DNA from: Fulvivirga ligni
GTDB taxonomy: Bacteria > Bacteroidota > Bacteroidia > Cytophagales > Cyclobacteriaceae
Length of the DNA stretch: 64,000 bases
NCBI RefSeq assembly: GCF_021389935.1
Contig: NZ_CP089979.1
Coordinates: 186,001 to 250,000 of the forward strand
Direction: 5' to 3'
Shown: one piece after another, positions 22,697 through 31,900 of the stretch
Layout: every line of letters starts with the position of its first letter
Position numbering within the stretch: the first letter of the stretch is position 1
Notes under the pieces: generated by a model
What the model was told of the DNA's origin: nothing
Databases searched by the model: none
Seen by the model: the letters and a program-made list of their open reading frames with translations, nothing else
Program-made: the position numbers and the translations under genes

Positions 22697-22888
22697 TTAA
22701 AATGCGTCGTAAAACAGGTCCATGCTAGTTTGGAAAGCGTAATCCATTAAACCTATTAGCAAAGCAAAAATCAAAGAAGCTACAAGAACTAGAACTGAGT
22801 TTCTTTGCAACTCACTATATTTAGGCCATGTAACCTTATTTTTCATCTCGTCATACGACTCAAGAATAAAGGACTTTAACTTTTGCAT
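22697..22888 (-). CDS. secE: Preprotein translocase subunit SecE
   Basis: A 63-residue single-span membrane protein. An amphipathic helix with EMKNKVTWPKYSELQRNS is followed by one hydrophobic segment (about residues 33-56). This short form is the common bacterial type, unlike the three-span SecE of enterics. It clamps SecY in the Sec translocon. It lies 19 bases after tRNA-Trp and 12 bases before nusG. Confidence 0.95.
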   Translation of the reverse strand: MQKLKSFILESYDEMKNKVTWPKYSELQRNSVLVLVASLIFALLIGLMDYAFQTSMDLFYDAF

Positions 22889-22907
22889 AGACTTTTAATT
22901 TATTTAG

Positions 22908-22980
22908 CACGGGTGGAGAGACTCGAACTCCCAGCCAATGGTTTTGGAGACCACTACTCTACCAATTGAGCTACACCCGT
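22908..22980 (-). tRNA. tRNA-Trp (CCA anticodon)
   Basis: A 73-nt cloverleaf: acceptor stem ACGGGTG/CACCCGT, D-arm GCTC..GAGT, anticodon loop CTCCAAA and TTCGAGT T-loop, discriminator G. The 3' CCA is not encoded. It precedes secE by 19 bases and shares its transcript, a conserved arrangement with tuf and secE. Confidence 0.97.
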
Positions 22981-23060
22981 AAGTTTCTTTACTTCCAAAT
23001 CAAAGCTAATCAGTCTACTATTTACACAGTTTTCCAATTGCTCGGCTCCAAAATGGTCTG

Positions 23061-23068
23061 CAAAGGTA
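23061..23068 (-). promoter_or_regulatory. Probable -7 promoter box for tRNA-Trp-secE-nusG-rpl-rpoBC
   Basis: The complement of 23061-23068 reads TACCTTTG, a perfect TAnnTTTG box, 80 bases before the tRNA-Trp gene and just after the tuf terminator. The position expected for TTTG holds only a T-rich CTTT/TTTT, so the upstream half is weak. Confidence 0.6.
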
Positions 23069-23087
23069 ATATAAACTTTTAGAAAAT

Positions 23088-23119
23088 AAAAGCGTTCCGA
23101 AAAAATTCGAAACGCTTTT
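23088..23119 (-). terminator. Intrinsic terminator after tuf
   Basis: 14-bp arms (23088-23101 and 23106-23119) with one G-T pair, a four-base loop and a following T-rich run on the transcribed strand. It lies 18 bases past the tuf stop and separates tuf from the tRNA-Trp-secE unit. Confidence 0.85.
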
Positions 23120-23136
23120 TATATAATTCGTATATC

Positions 23137-24324
23137 TTACTCGATAATTTCAGTAACCTGACCAGAACCTACAGTTCTACCACCTTCTCTGATGGCGAAT
23201 CTAAGTCCTTTTTCCATAGCTACAGTGCTGATAAGCTCAACAACGATAGATACGTTATCACCAGGCATTACCATCTCTACTCCTTCAGGAAGCATGATTT
23301 CACCAGTAACGTCAGTTGTTCTTAAGTAGAACTGAGGTCTGTACTTGTTAAAGAAAGGAGTGTGACGACCACCTTCTTCTTTAGAAAGAACGTAAACTTC
23401 AGCTTTGAACTTTTTGTGAGGAGTTACTGAACCAGGCTTACAGATAACCATACCTCTTTTGATATCAGATTTCTCGATACCTCTAAGAAGTAGACCTACG
23501 TTATCACCAGCTTCACCTCTGTCTAATATTTTTCTAAACATCTCAACACCAGTTACTGTAGACTTAAGTCCTTCAGCACCCATACCTAAGATATCAACTG
23601 GATCACCAGAGTTGATTACACCTCTCTCGATTCTACCAGTAGCAACAGTACCACGACCAGTAATAGAGAATACGTCCTCAACAGGCATTAAGAAATCTTT
23701 GTCGATCAAACGTGGAGGAAGTGGAATGTAGTTATCAACTGCATCCATTAACTCTTCAACTTTAGATACCCACTCAGGCTCACCGTTAAGTGCACCAAGA
23801 GCAGAACCTTGGATTACAGGAATATCATCACCTGGGAAATCATAATCAGAAAGAAGCTCTCTGATTTCCATTTCAACAAGCTCTAATAATTCAGGATCAT
23901 CAACTAAGTCTACTTTGTTCATGAAAACAACAAGAGCAGGAACACCTACCTGACGAGAAAGAAGGATATGCTCTCTAGTTTGAGGCATTGGACCATCTGT
24001 AGCAGCAACTACGATGATAGCTCCGTCCATCTGAGCAGCACCAGTTACCATGTTCTTTACGTAATCAGCGTGACCTGGACAGTCTACGTGAGCATAGTGA
24101 CGGTTCTCAGTAGCGTACTCAATGTGCGAAGTATTAATTGTAATACCTCTTTCTTTTTCCTCAGGAGCATTATCGATAGAAGAGAAATCTCTGTTATCTG
24201 CAAGTCCTTTGTCAGACAATACTTTAGATATTGCCGCAGTTAAAGTAGTTTTACCGTGGTCAACGTGACCGATTGTACCAATATTCACGTGGGGTTTTGA
24301 ACGGTCAAAATTTTCTTTAGCCAT
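23137..24324 (-). CDS. tuf: Elongation factor Tu
   Basis: 395 residues, standard EF-Tu. The P-loop GHVDHGKT (about residues 19-26), [12 protein letters not shown] with the catalytic histidine, NKVDLVDD and the SALGALNG motif are intact, followed by beta-barrel domains II and III. It delivers aminoacyl-tRNA to the ribosome. It follows tRNA-Thr by 170 bases and ends in a clear terminator. It sits with the tRNA cluster rather than in the str operon, as in many Bacteroidota. Confidence 0.98.
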   Translation of the reverse strand: MAKENFDRSKPHVNIGTIGHVDHGKTTLTAAISKVLSDKGLADNRDFSSIDNAPEEKERGITINTSHIEYATENRHYAHVDCPGHADYVKNMVTGAAQMDGAIIVVAATDGPMPQTREHILLSRQVGVPALVVFMNKVDLVDDPELLELVEMEIRELLSDYDFPGDDIPVIQGSALGALNGEPEWVSKVEELMDAVDNYIPLPPRLIDKDFLMPVEDVFSITGRGTVATGRIERGVINSGDPVDILGMGAEGLKSTVTGVEMFRKILDRGEAGDNVGLLLRGIEKSDIKRGMVICKPGSVTPHKKFKAEVYVLSKEEGGRHTPFFNKYRPQFYLRTTDVTGEIMLPEGVEMVMPGDNVSIVVELISTVAMEKGLRFAIREGGRTVGSGQVTEIIE

Positions 24325-24494
24325 ATTTGAAAATCCCTAGTTTAGTTAAAATTATGTTCGTTATTTAAATTACTTTTTCTTCCTAAATGAGTATAGAGAA
24401 TCATTTTACCGAAATTATCTCTAATTCACGGCAATGATCCCTAAACATCATCCGACTTACTCTAACGGCTAAGAAATACATCCTAAACCACAAG

Positions 24495-24566
24495 AGCCAA
24501 GAAGGGGATTTGAACCCCCGACCTCTTCCTTACCAAGGAAGCACTCTACCCCTGAGCTATCTCGGC
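24495..24566 (-). tRNA. tRNA-Thr (GGT anticodon)
   Basis: A 72-nt cloverleaf: acceptor GCCGAGA/TCTTGGC, D-arm GCTC..GAGT, anticodon stem CTTCC/GGAAG with loop TTGGTAA, and TTCAAAT T-loop. The discriminator is T and CCA is not encoded. It is third in the Tyr-Gly-Thr-tuf transcript. Confidence 0.96.
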
Positions 24567-24623
24567 TAGTAAACTTATTGAGCCAGGAAAATCTAAACAG
24601 ATTACATCAGACAAATCCAATGA

Positions 24624-24660
24624 CCTGCTTCTTGGCAGGCATCTTGGCTACTTACCGAGA
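24624..24660 (-). other. Two small hairpins in the tRNA-Thr/tRNA-Gly spacer
   Basis: A 5-bp stem (24624-24628 with 24635-24639) and a second stem (24642-24647 with 24655-24660, one G-T pair) lie between the two tRNA genes. The second repeats the tRNA-Thr acceptor strand TCTTGGC and a partner CCGAGA. They may guide processing or be a tRNA remnant. Confidence 0.35.
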
Positions 24661-24692
24661 AATGGCAGGCACTTTACCTTGAACTCAAAATG

Positions 24693-24765
24693 AGCGGGAG
24701 ACGAGGTTCGAACTCGCGACCTATAGCTTGGAAGGCTATCGCTCTACCAGCTGAGCTACTCCCGC
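24693..24765 (-). tRNA. tRNA-Gly (TCC anticodon)
   Basis: A 73-nt cloverleaf: acceptor GCGGGAG/CTCCCGC, anticodon stem ATAGC/GCTAT with loop CTTCCAA, TTCGAAC T-loop, discriminator T, no encoded CCA. It lies between tRNA-Tyr and tRNA-Thr. Confidence 0.97.
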
Positions 24766-24809
24766 TTGAATTCATGCAAAATAACTTTGCACTCATTAAA
24801 TTAAAAGAG

Positions 24810-24892
24810 TGGGGGGAGCAGGATTCGAACCTGCGTAGGCTTGCGCCAACGGATTTACAGTCCGTCCCATTTGGCCGCTCTGGTATCCCCCC
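24810..24892 (-). tRNA. tRNA-Tyr (GTA anticodon)
   Basis: An 83-nt class II tRNA with a long variable arm: acceptor GGGGGGA/TCCCCCC, anticodon stem ACGGA/TCCGT with loop CTGTAAA, TTCGAAT T-loop, discriminator A. It is first in the tRNA-tuf transcript, 72 bases after its promoter. Confidence 0.97.
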
Positions 24893-24963
24893 AAAGCATC
24901 TTTTGTTAAAAGAACTTCTCTGATTTTTGGGGTTTTGATATCCCCTTTTGATCAAAGAGAGTG

Positions 24964-24994
24964 CAAAATTATACGCTTTTTTCTTTTAATCAAA
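24964..24994 (-). promoter_or_regulatory. Promoter of the tRNA-Tyr-Gly-Thr-tuf transcript
   Basis: Reading leftward, TTTG (complement of 24991-24994), 19 bases, then TAATTTTG (complement of 24964-24971). This is a full match to the Bacteroidota TTTG / TAnnTTTG pattern, with A/T-rich sequence upstream. Confidence 0.8.
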
Positions 24995-25027
24995 TTTTCG
25001 CAAAAAAAAGATGATATATTTTTTAAA

Positions 25028-25046
25028 GGCTTCCTCAAATGAAGCC
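25028..25046 (-). terminator. Probable terminator after recF-DUF721
   Basis: A 6-bp stem (25028-25033 with 25041-25046) with a 7-base loop, followed on the transcribed strand by an A/T-rich run. It lies 11 bases past the DUF721 stop. It is short, so only moderately certain. Confidence 0.5.
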
Positions 25047-25057
25047 AGAGGCCGTTT

Positions 25058-25366
25058 TTAGTAGAAAATAATTTCATCAATCATTTTGCTGCCTAATTCC
25101 TTTTCAAAAATTGCCATGATTTTACTTTTGGAGTGATTCAATTTCTGCTTCAGAGGAGCAGAAAGAATTTCAACAAATAAAACCTGGTTCTTGATGTAGA
25201 TCTTACCTGTTCTATCTGCTATGGTTTTACCCATCATTTTAGGCCAGCCTTCTATAAGCCTGGCTTCATTAAATTTACCTTTGAGCTTATAACTATTGAG
25301 CAAGTCGCCAATGGCTTCTTGCACCGATGAGATATCTGATTTGCGCTTATCGATTGGATCCTTCAT
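25058..25366 (-). CDS. DUF721 (DciA-like) protein
   Basis: A 102-residue protein. The core LIEGWPKMMGKTIADRTGKI, then IYIKNQVLFVEILSAPLKQ, matches the DUF721 family, whose member DciA loads or stimulates the replicative helicase DnaB in many bacteria without DnaC. The start overlaps the recF 3' end by 20 bases, so the pair is translationally linked. A replication role is inferred from family and from recF. Confidence 0.85.
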   Translation of the reverse strand: MKDPIDKRKSDISSVQEAIGDLLNSYKLKGKFNEARLIEGWPKMMGKTIADRTGKIYIKNQVLFVEILSAPLKQKLNHSKSKIMAIFEKELGSKMIDEIIFY

Positions 25367-26462
25367 AATTAACAGTTCCTCTTTCCACTTTATAAAACTC
25401 AGCTTTAATATTTAGTTCATTTAGAATGGCCTTTGTCCTTTCTTCTCTGGCTTCCGTAATAAATACTTGCCCGAAATCATGATTGACGACTCGCTCCATC
25501 AAATGCTGTATGCGACGGGTATCCAATTTATCAAAGATATCATCTAATAATAAAATGGGGTTAAATTCCTTTATCGACTTTATAATATCGAAATGCCCCA
25601 TTTTAAGAGCCACTAAAAATGTCTTTTGCTGACCTTGCGAACCATACTTCTTTAGAGCCTTGCCTTCAATAGTAAATTTGAAATCATCTTTATGAACTCC
25701 CATGGTGGTTCTCTCCAAAGCTAAATCTTTTTTAAGAGCTTCTCTGTATTGAATTTCAAAATCATCACTCAGCACATCAGACTGGTAAATAATATCTACA
25801 ATTTCTTTTCTTTCTGAAAGCTCATTATAGTGATGCATAAAGGCTTTTAGGAAATCGCTGTTAAACTCCTGCCGCTTAGCTCCAATTCTCTTTGAGAGGG
25901 CTATGATTTGTTCGTCATAAATTTTTAATAGCTCATAATCTGTACGACCGGTAAATCCAAACTTTTTTAATGCACCATTTCTCTGCCTCAAATATTTACT
26001 ATACACAATGAGGTCATTTAAGTATTCCTCGTTGGTTTGACTAATAATTGCATCAAAAAACTTCCTCCTGGCCTCGCTCCCATCTCTAATAATATCCACA
26101 TCATTGGGCGCAACCAGAACTAAGGGCAACCTCCCTACATGCTCACTGAGTTTTTTATATTCTTGTTTATTGACCTTAAAAGATTTACCAGTTCCTTCCT
26201 TGTAGGAGCAGAGTACTTGTAGCTTTTTCTCGGCCACCTTAAAATCACCTTTAACAGAAAAGAAATCTTGCCCGAATTTTACATTCTGGCTATCGAGGGG
26301 GTTAAATGCACTTCTAGTCATTGATAGATAATGAATAGCATCCAACAAGTTTGTTTTCCCGCTTCCATTCTCCCCCACAAGGCAATTTACTTCCTCAGAA
26401 AAACTAAGAGTGGCTTCTTCGTAATTCTTAAATCCAAACAAACTTAATTTTTCAATGTGCAT
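25347..26462 (-). CDS. recF: DNA replication and repair protein RecF
   Basis: 371 residues, usual RecF length. It begins MHIEKLSLFGFKNYEE, has Walker A GENGSGKTN (residues 30-38), the signature region with GSQGQQKTFLVALKMG and Walker B ILLLDDIFDKLD. RecF helps RecOR load RecA at gaps. It heads a two-gene unit with the DUF721 gene and is divergent from pdhA, sharing a 51-bp gap. dnaA and dnaN, common partners elsewhere, are not nearby. Confidence 0.96.
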   Translation of the reverse strand: MHIEKLSLFGFKNYEEATLSFSEEVNCLVGENGSGKTNLLDAIHYLSMTRSAFNPLDSQNVKFGQDFFSVKGDFKVAEKKLQVLCSYKEGTGKSFKVNKQEYKKLSEHVGRLPLVLVAPNDVDIIRDGSEARRKFFDAIISQTNEEYLNDLIVYSKYLRQRNGALKKFGFTGRTDYELLKIYDEQIIALSKRIGAKRQEFNSDFLKAFMHHYNELSERKEIVDIIYQSDVLSDDFEIQYREALKKDLALERTTMGVHKDDFKFTIEGKALKKYGSQGQQKTFLVALKMGHFDIIKSIKEFNPILLLDDIFDKLDTRRIQHLMERVVNHDFGQVFITEAREERTKAILNELNIKAEFYKVERGTVNYEGSNR

Positions 26463-26476
26463 TAACTTTTTTTACT

Positions 26477-26484
26477 TATTTTCG
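26477..26484 (+). promoter_or_regulatory. Possible -7 promoter box for pdhA
   Basis: TATTTTCG, one base off the TAnnTTTG box, lies 30 bases before the pdhA ATG. No clear TTTG sits about 20 bases upstream, so confidence is low. The same octamer occurs before the DUF2723 gene. Confidence 0.35.
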
Positions 26485-26513
26485 CAGTCCAAATTGGATT
26501 CAAAAATACTATT

Positions 26514-27548
26514 ATGGCAACTACAACAAAAGGAAAGTCTAAATCAAAATCCTCAGCCAAATCCAAATTCGACAAGGAAACGTACATGCAATGGTTTGAA
26601 AGCATGTTACTGATGAGAAAGTTTGAGGAAAAAGCCGGTCAGTTATATGGTCAACAAAAGATAAAAGGATTTTGTCATTTATATATAGGACAGGAAGCTT
26701 GCGTAGCTGGTTCAGTATCAGCGCTTAAAAGAGGTGATAAATATATCACTGCTTACAGAGATCACGCACACCCTATCGCTCTAGGATCAGATCCTAAGGC
26801 AATCATGGCAGAGCTCTTTGCTAAAGAAACAGGTATTTCTAAAGGTAAAGGTGGTTCTATGCACATGTTTGACAAAGAAAATCACTTTTTCGGTGGACAC
26901 GGTATTGTAGGTGGACAAGTTCCTTTAGGTGCTGGTATTGCCTTTGCTGAAAAATACAACAAAACTGATAACCTATGTATGTGCTACATGGGTGATGGAG
27001 CTGTTAGACAAGGTGCTTTCCACGAAGCTTTAAACCTGGCTATGACCTGGAAACTTCCTGTGATATTTGTTATTGAAAATAATGGATATGCCATGGGAAC
27101 TTCAGTGAAGAGAACTTCTAACGTAACTGAACTTTATACTTTAGGTGAATCTTACGATATGCCTTCTGAGCCAGTAGATGCTATGTCTGTAGAGGCTGTG
27201 CATGAGGCTGTGGAAAGTGCAGCGGCGAGAGCTAGAAAAGGAGATGGCCCTACGTTATTAGAATTCAGAACTTACCGTTACAAAGGACACTCTATGTCTG
27301 ACCCTGCTAAGTACAGAACTAAGGATGAATTAGAAGAGTACAAGCAGAAAGATCCTATCGAAATGGTTAGAGCTACTATTCTTAAGAATAAATATGCTAC
27401 TGAGAAGGACATTGAGGCTATTGAGAAGAAGGTAAAAGAAGAAGTGGCGGAATGTGTGAAATTTGCAGATGAGTCAGATTTCCCTAAGCCAGAGGAAGCT
27501 TTCAGAGATGTTTACGCTCAAGAAGATTATCCATACATTACAGACTAA
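26514..27548 (+). CDS. pdhA: Pyruvate dehydrogenase E1 component, alpha subunit
   Basis: 344 residues. After a Lys/Ser-rich lead (2-19) comes the E1 alpha fold, with KGKGGSMHMF, GGHGIVGGQVPLGAG and the thiamine-diphosphate motif GDGAVRQG..ENNGYAMGT. The phosphorylation-loop-like YRYKGHSMSDPAKYRTKDEL is present. With E1 beta it decarboxylates pyruvate for the dehydrogenase complex. The beta subunit, E2 and E3 are not adjacent. A branched-chain 2-oxoacid E1 alpha is the main alternative; sequence features favour pyruvate. Confidence 0.92.
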   Translation: MATTTKGKSKSKSSAKSKFDKETYMQWFESMLLMRKFEEKAGQLYGQQKIKGFCHLYIGQEACVAGSVSALKRGDKYITAYRDHAHPIALGSDPKAIMAELFAKETGISKGKGGSMHMFDKENHFFGGHGIVGGQVPLGAGIAFAEKYNKTDNLCMCYMGDGAVRQGAFHEALNLAMTWKLPVIFVIENNGYAMGTSVKRTSNVTELYTLGESYDMPSEPVDAMSVEAVHEAVESAAARARKGDGPTLLEFRTYRYKGHSMSDPAKYRTKDELEEYKQKDPIEMVRATILKNKYATEKDIEAIEKKVKEEVAECVKFADESDFPKPEEAFRDVYAQEDYPYITD

Positions 27549-27566
27549 ACTTGACTAAATAATGGT

Positions 27567-27594
27567 GAAACAGGATTTTTCAAATTCCTGTTTC
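27567..27594 (+). terminator. Hairpin terminator after pdhA
   Basis: 9-bp arms (27567-27575 and 27586-27594) with a 10-base A/T loop lie 19 bases past the pdhA stop, followed by TATTATG. The T-run is weak. Confidence 0.6.
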
Positions 27595-27621
27595 TATTAT
27601 GTAAAGTTATTATTAGCTTTG
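27591..27621 (+). promoter_or_regulatory. Promoter for the TPR membrane protein gene
   Basis: TTTC (27591-27594, one base off TTTG), 19 bases, then TAGCTTTG (27614-27621), a full TAnnTTTG box. The upstream half overlaps the end of the pdhA terminator stem. The ATG lies 21 bases downstream. Confidence 0.65.
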
Positions 27622-27642
27622 CAGCCTTAAAATTTTTTTGCA

Positions 27643-28356
27643 ATGGCAGATAAAAATCAAACTAATGCTCCTGAACACCACACAGGAGATTACCTGGAAA
27701 ACCCTGAAGCAATAGCAGGACAGATCTCTAAAACAGAGCAATTTGTTGAAAACAACAAAGGGCTTGTACTTGGAGTTGTAGCTGTAGCAGTGCTAGTAGT
27801 TGCTGGCTTCTTTGGTTTTAAATACTACAAGACATCTCAGAATGAGAAAGCTCAAAGTGAAATGTTTCAAGCAGTTTACTATTTCGAGAATGATAGTTTA
27901 AATCTAGCTCTTAATGGTGACGGAAACAGCCTTGGCTTTTTAGACATCATTGATGAATATGGCATTACTGATGCTGCTAATCTTGCTCACTACTACAGTG
28001 GTGCTGCATATTTAAAGCAAGGTAACTATGATGAAGCTATAGCTCAGCTAAAAGACTTCGGAGCTGATGATCTACTGATCCAAGCAAAAGCCTATGCTCT
28101 TATTGGAGATGCTTATATGCAAAAGAAAGATTTTGAAAGTGCTGCTTCTTACTTTAAGAAAGCTGCAGACTATAAGCCTAATAAGTACTTTACACCAGGC
28201 TACTTGCTTAAAGCTGCTATAGCTTATGAGAAGTCTAACAACATAGAGGCTGCAAAAGAATCTTATACTGAAATAATTGAAAAGTACTGGGAATCAGCTC
28301 AAGTACAACAAGCTAAAAAATACAAAGCAAGATTGGGTGGCAACTCTGCTTCTTAA
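27643..28356 (+). CDS. Membrane-anchored tetratricopeptide repeat protein
   Basis: 237 residues. A polar N-terminus (about 1-38) is followed by one hydrophobic span (about 40-62, LVLGVVAVAVLVVAGFFGF) and a periplasmic helical domain. That domain has TPR-like pairs: YYSGAAYLKQGNYDEAIAQL, AYALIGDAYMQKKDFESAAS and AAIAYEKSNNIEAAKESY. The layout, a short cytoplasmic tail, one span and TPRs, resembles YfgM, an ancillary SecYEG-linked chaperone, but similarity is architectural only. It has its own promoter and a strong terminator, so it is monocistronic. Confidence 0.8.
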   Translation: MADKNQTNAPEHHTGDYLENPEAIAGQISKTEQFVENNKGLVLGVVAVAVLVVAGFFGFKYYKTSQNEKAQSEMFQAVYYFENDSLNLALNGDGNSLGFLDIIDEYGITDAANLAHYYSGAAYLKQGNYDEAIAQLKDFGADDLLIQAKAYALIGDAYMQKKDFESAASYFKKAADYKPNKYFTPGYLLKAAIAYEKSNNIEAAKESYTEIIEKYWESAQVQQAKKYKARLGGNSAS

Positions 28357-28379
28357 GCTTTCTTTATAAAGAATATGGA

Positions 28380-28409
28380 GGGATAAGGTTAATCTTTATC
28401 CCTTTTTTT
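28380..28409 (+). terminator. Intrinsic terminator after the TPR gene
   Basis: A 9-bp stem (28380-28388 with 28394-28402, one G-T pair), loop of 5, followed by a T-run. It lies 24 bases past the stop and 22 before ribH. Confidence 0.85.
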
Positions 28410-28430
28410 ATTTTTGAAAAAATTAAAAAT

Positions 28431-28907
28431 ATGGCATCATCACAGAAAAACCTGAGCGATTATAGCTCTAAGAATATACAAGATATCTCTAATAAGAAAT
28501 TCGCTATTGTAGTTTCTGAGTGGAATGACGAGGTGACAGAAGCACTTTATTCTGGTGCTTATGAAACACTACTACAAAACGGAGCGAACAGAGAAAACAT
28601 TATAAGAAAGAATGTACCTGGTAGCTTTGAGCTTACCTTAGGAGCACACTGGTGTGCGGCAGATGATAGCATTGATGCGGTAATCTGCCTGGGCTGTGTA
28701 ATACAAGGAGAAACCAGACATTTTGATTTCATATGTAATGCAGTAGCTAATGGAATTACACATGTGAACTTACAGTTTGCTAAGCCGGTAATCTTTGGGG
28801 TTTTAACTACTGACAACCAGAAGCAGGCACTTGATCGTGCTGGAGGTAAGCATGGAAATAAAGGCGATGAAGCTGCTATTACAGCTATTAAAATGCTCGG
28901 ATTTTAA
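28431..28907 (+). CDS. ribH: 6,7-dimethyl-8-ribityllumazine synthase
   Basis: 158 residues. Key segments are ALYSGAYETL, VPGSFELTLGAHW, the IQGETRHFDFICNAVANGI stretch with the catalytic histidine, and PVIFGVLTTDNQKQALDRAGG. It condenses 5-amino-6-ribitylaminouracil with dihydroxybutanone phosphate, the penultimate step to riboflavin, and normally assembles as a large shell or decamer. The upstream gap is 74 bases and shows no FMN riboswitch. Other rib genes are not in the window. Confidence 0.95.
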   Translation: MASSQKNLSDYSSKNIQDISNKKFAIVVSEWNDEVTEALYSGAYETLLQNGANRENIIRKNVPGSFELTLGAHWCAADDSIDAVICLGCVIQGETRHFDFICNAVANGITHVNLQFAKPVIFGVLTTDNQKQALDRAGGKHGNKGDEAAITAIKMLGF

Positions 28908-28926
28908 TATTTGAAAGCTAAAAAAC

Positions 28927-28954
28927 AAAAAGGAGTGCCAACGCACTCCTTTTT
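28927..28954. terminator. Bidirectional terminator between ribH and the TonB receptor
   Basis: Perfect 12-bp arms (28927-28938 and 28943-28954) with a 4-base loop, A-run on the left and T-run on the right. It serves both convergent genes. Confidence 0.9.
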
Positions 28955-28974
28955 TTATGATTTCACTTTCTGAA

Positions 28975-31900
28975 TTAGAAAGTATATCTTAAGCCCAACT
29001 GCATCTGCCATCTGGATATAAGGCCAGTATCAGTTACAAAGGTACTGTTAAGAGATTCGTTGAAAGTATAAGTTGGATTACCTCCACCATCTACAGCAAC
29101 ACTCAACGGCTGTACACTTCTAGGGATTTGTCTGATGCCCCAGTCTGAGCTGATCAAGTTACCCGCGTTAAGTATATCAAGACTGAACTGAATTTTATTA
29201 CCGTTATTCAATTTATAATCTTGCAATAGCCTGAAGTCAAACCTAGAATACCATGGGCTCAGTGCGCCATATCTTTCGGCATAAGCCCCTCTGTTCTCTT
29301 TTAAGTAATCATCTTGCTCTATATAAGCTCGGTACGCTTCTCTATTAGCATCAGAAACAAAATCCATTTGGTTTAATTCTGCATCTGTTGGAATATAAAT
29401 CAAATCATTTAATCCTGAACCATCTCCATTGATATCTCCAGCATAAGTGTAGCTATATCTTCCTCCTCTTGCATATTCAAAGAATAGCGATACGGTAGTA
29501 GCCCAATGATCATTACCGTAATTAAAGGTCTTATTCAAGTTACCCACTACTCTATGCTTATTTCCATACAAAGAAGGTGAAAGCACGGCTTTGTTCGCAT
29601 TAGTCACAATCGGGTTAATAGAGAAAGCGTCACTTGAAATTTCAGATTCAATTGAACTTACTGATTTAGCATCTAAGTAGTTATAGGCCAAACTAGCGTA
29701 AAGGCCGTTTTCCCATTTTTTCTTTAACTCTAATGTAAGGTTGAAACTTCTACCTTTATCAGTATTGGTAAATACATAGTTAGCAGCTCTACCTCCACCA
29801 AAAGTAACTATATCAGCTCCGGTATAGGTGCCTCTTTGATCTACACCTTGCAACTGACCTGTAGGAGTTCTTAAGCTATAATCACGTACTAGCATGGAAT
29901 TTAAGTCTTTCGTATAACTCAAATCTACGGTTGCCACCAATCCAGATGCTATTACTCTATCTATGCCCAAAGATGATCTCCATACTTGTGGAAATTTAAA
30001 GTTAGGTGCAGTTACATTTAGAAACCCTGTGAATGGATTAGCTACCTGATTACCTATCCACACAAAAGGTAATCTTCCTGTAAAAATTCCACTACCACCA
30101 CGAATCTGCGTTTTACCATTATTTGCCACATCCCAGTTAAAGCCTAATCTAGGAGAAACTAATAAGTTGTTATTAGGTAAATCTGTATTGTCGAAAATTA
30201 CGGGATCATTATCTTCATCATAGTAAATCACCACATCTTCATTCTTAACTATATTATCTGAAGTATTGAAATACAATGGCTTATCAAATCTTAGCCCAAG
30301 CGTTAAAGTAAATTTATCGCTGATTAACCATTTGTCTTGAGCGTAGAAAGCAAGCTGACCAACCTCTGTTTCGGCAAGCGCCCAACTATCATTAGCATTA
30401 TTAGTCTCAAAAGTGTTGATGGCATCCTGAACAGGACCATCCCACTCACCATTATTAACTTGTGTTATAAAGTCTTCCAAATCAGTAGATCCGAATACAC
30501 TAAAGCCGTAAGATGTTAAGTTAAACGAGTTTGCAAAACTGAATTTCTCAAATGACGCACCCAAAGTAAAGGTGTGGTCTCCTGAGTAGATCTCAAAGTT
30601 ATCGCTCAACTGTAACACCTTTTGCTCCAACCTATTGTTAATTGAAAAAGGCTCATGTCCTACAATGATATAGTTACTTCCATCCTTTGTTAAATTAATT
30701 GGAGGAAATGGAGTACTGAAAGGATCTCTGGAATCATCAAAGAGTGTATAACCTGCCTGGAATTTGTTGGAAAATCTATTACCAAATAATGATCTTAATT
30801 CTACTAACCAAGAATCAATGTTGTTATTGATAGTATAACCTGAGTTCTTAAACTGTAATGTATTGGCATCTGGTCCTCTTCGTCCTAGAGCTGTAGGGTG
30901 AGCAGGTTTTTCTTTTGATGCTCTTAAGAAGTTATAGGTTGCTGTAAGGGTGTGACTATTATTAATGTTATAATCTAGCTTCACAATACCCTTTTCATTT
31001 CTAGTATCTAATGTAAAATCTTCATAAGGACCTGTGATGTAGCCAAACCTATCTTCTAAAAGGTCGCTTACTCTTTCTAGATCTGTGGCTAATACTCTGG
31101 ATTCATTAGCAGCGCCTGTGCCTCTGTTGGCTACGAAACTTGAGCCCAGATCCTGACGACGATCTAATTCAAAGTTGGTAAAGAAGAAAAGCTTATTCTC
31201 TATAACTGGACCACCTAAACTGAAACCTGCTTGTACCTGAGATAAATCTGCCTGAATTACATCTTCACCTTCTACTTTTCCTCCAATCATGTCGTTATTT
31301 CGGAAGAAACCGAACACCGTACCATGGAAATCATTGGTTCCACTTTTAGTAACAGCGTTAACGGATGCTCCTGTAAAGCCAGATTGGGTAACGTCATAAG
31401 GTGCAACAGCCACCTGAATTTGATCAATGGCATCAAGTGAGATGGGTTGTGCATCTGCCTGGCCACCAGGGGTAGCAGCGTCAAGCCCGAAAGGGTTGTT
31501 GAATATGGAACCGTCTAATGAAAAGTTGTTGTACTGATCATTTCTTCCTCCGAAAGAATTACCATCAGAAGATGGAGTAAGTCTATAGATATCACCTGCT
31601 GAACGGGTAATGGTAGGAAGCTTTGTGATTTGTTCATTAGAAAAAGCTATTTCGGCACCAGTTCTGTCTGCATTGAATGTATCATCATTTTTACCTGATA
31701 CTACAATTTCTTCCAGTGTCTTTACATCAGGGTCAAGTATTGGGTTCAAAGTGAAGGTTTCTCCTAAAACTAGTTTAATGTTGGTGAACTCCTTTGGTTG
31801 ATACCCCACAAAGCTTACGGTAACTTTGTATGGACCGCCCACTTTTAAGTTAGGAAGATTAAAACGGCCATCTAATCTGGTAGAAGTACCATATTCTACA

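Noticed and set aside
24674-24955. Open frames on both strands across the tRNA-Gly and tRNA-Tyr genes
   Set aside because: They lie on top of two tRNA genes that fold properly; the frames are by chance.
28357-28430. Possible FMN riboswitch before ribH
   Set aside because: The 74-base gap holds a terminator and A/T-rich sequence only; it is too short and lacks the conserved FMN-element blocks.
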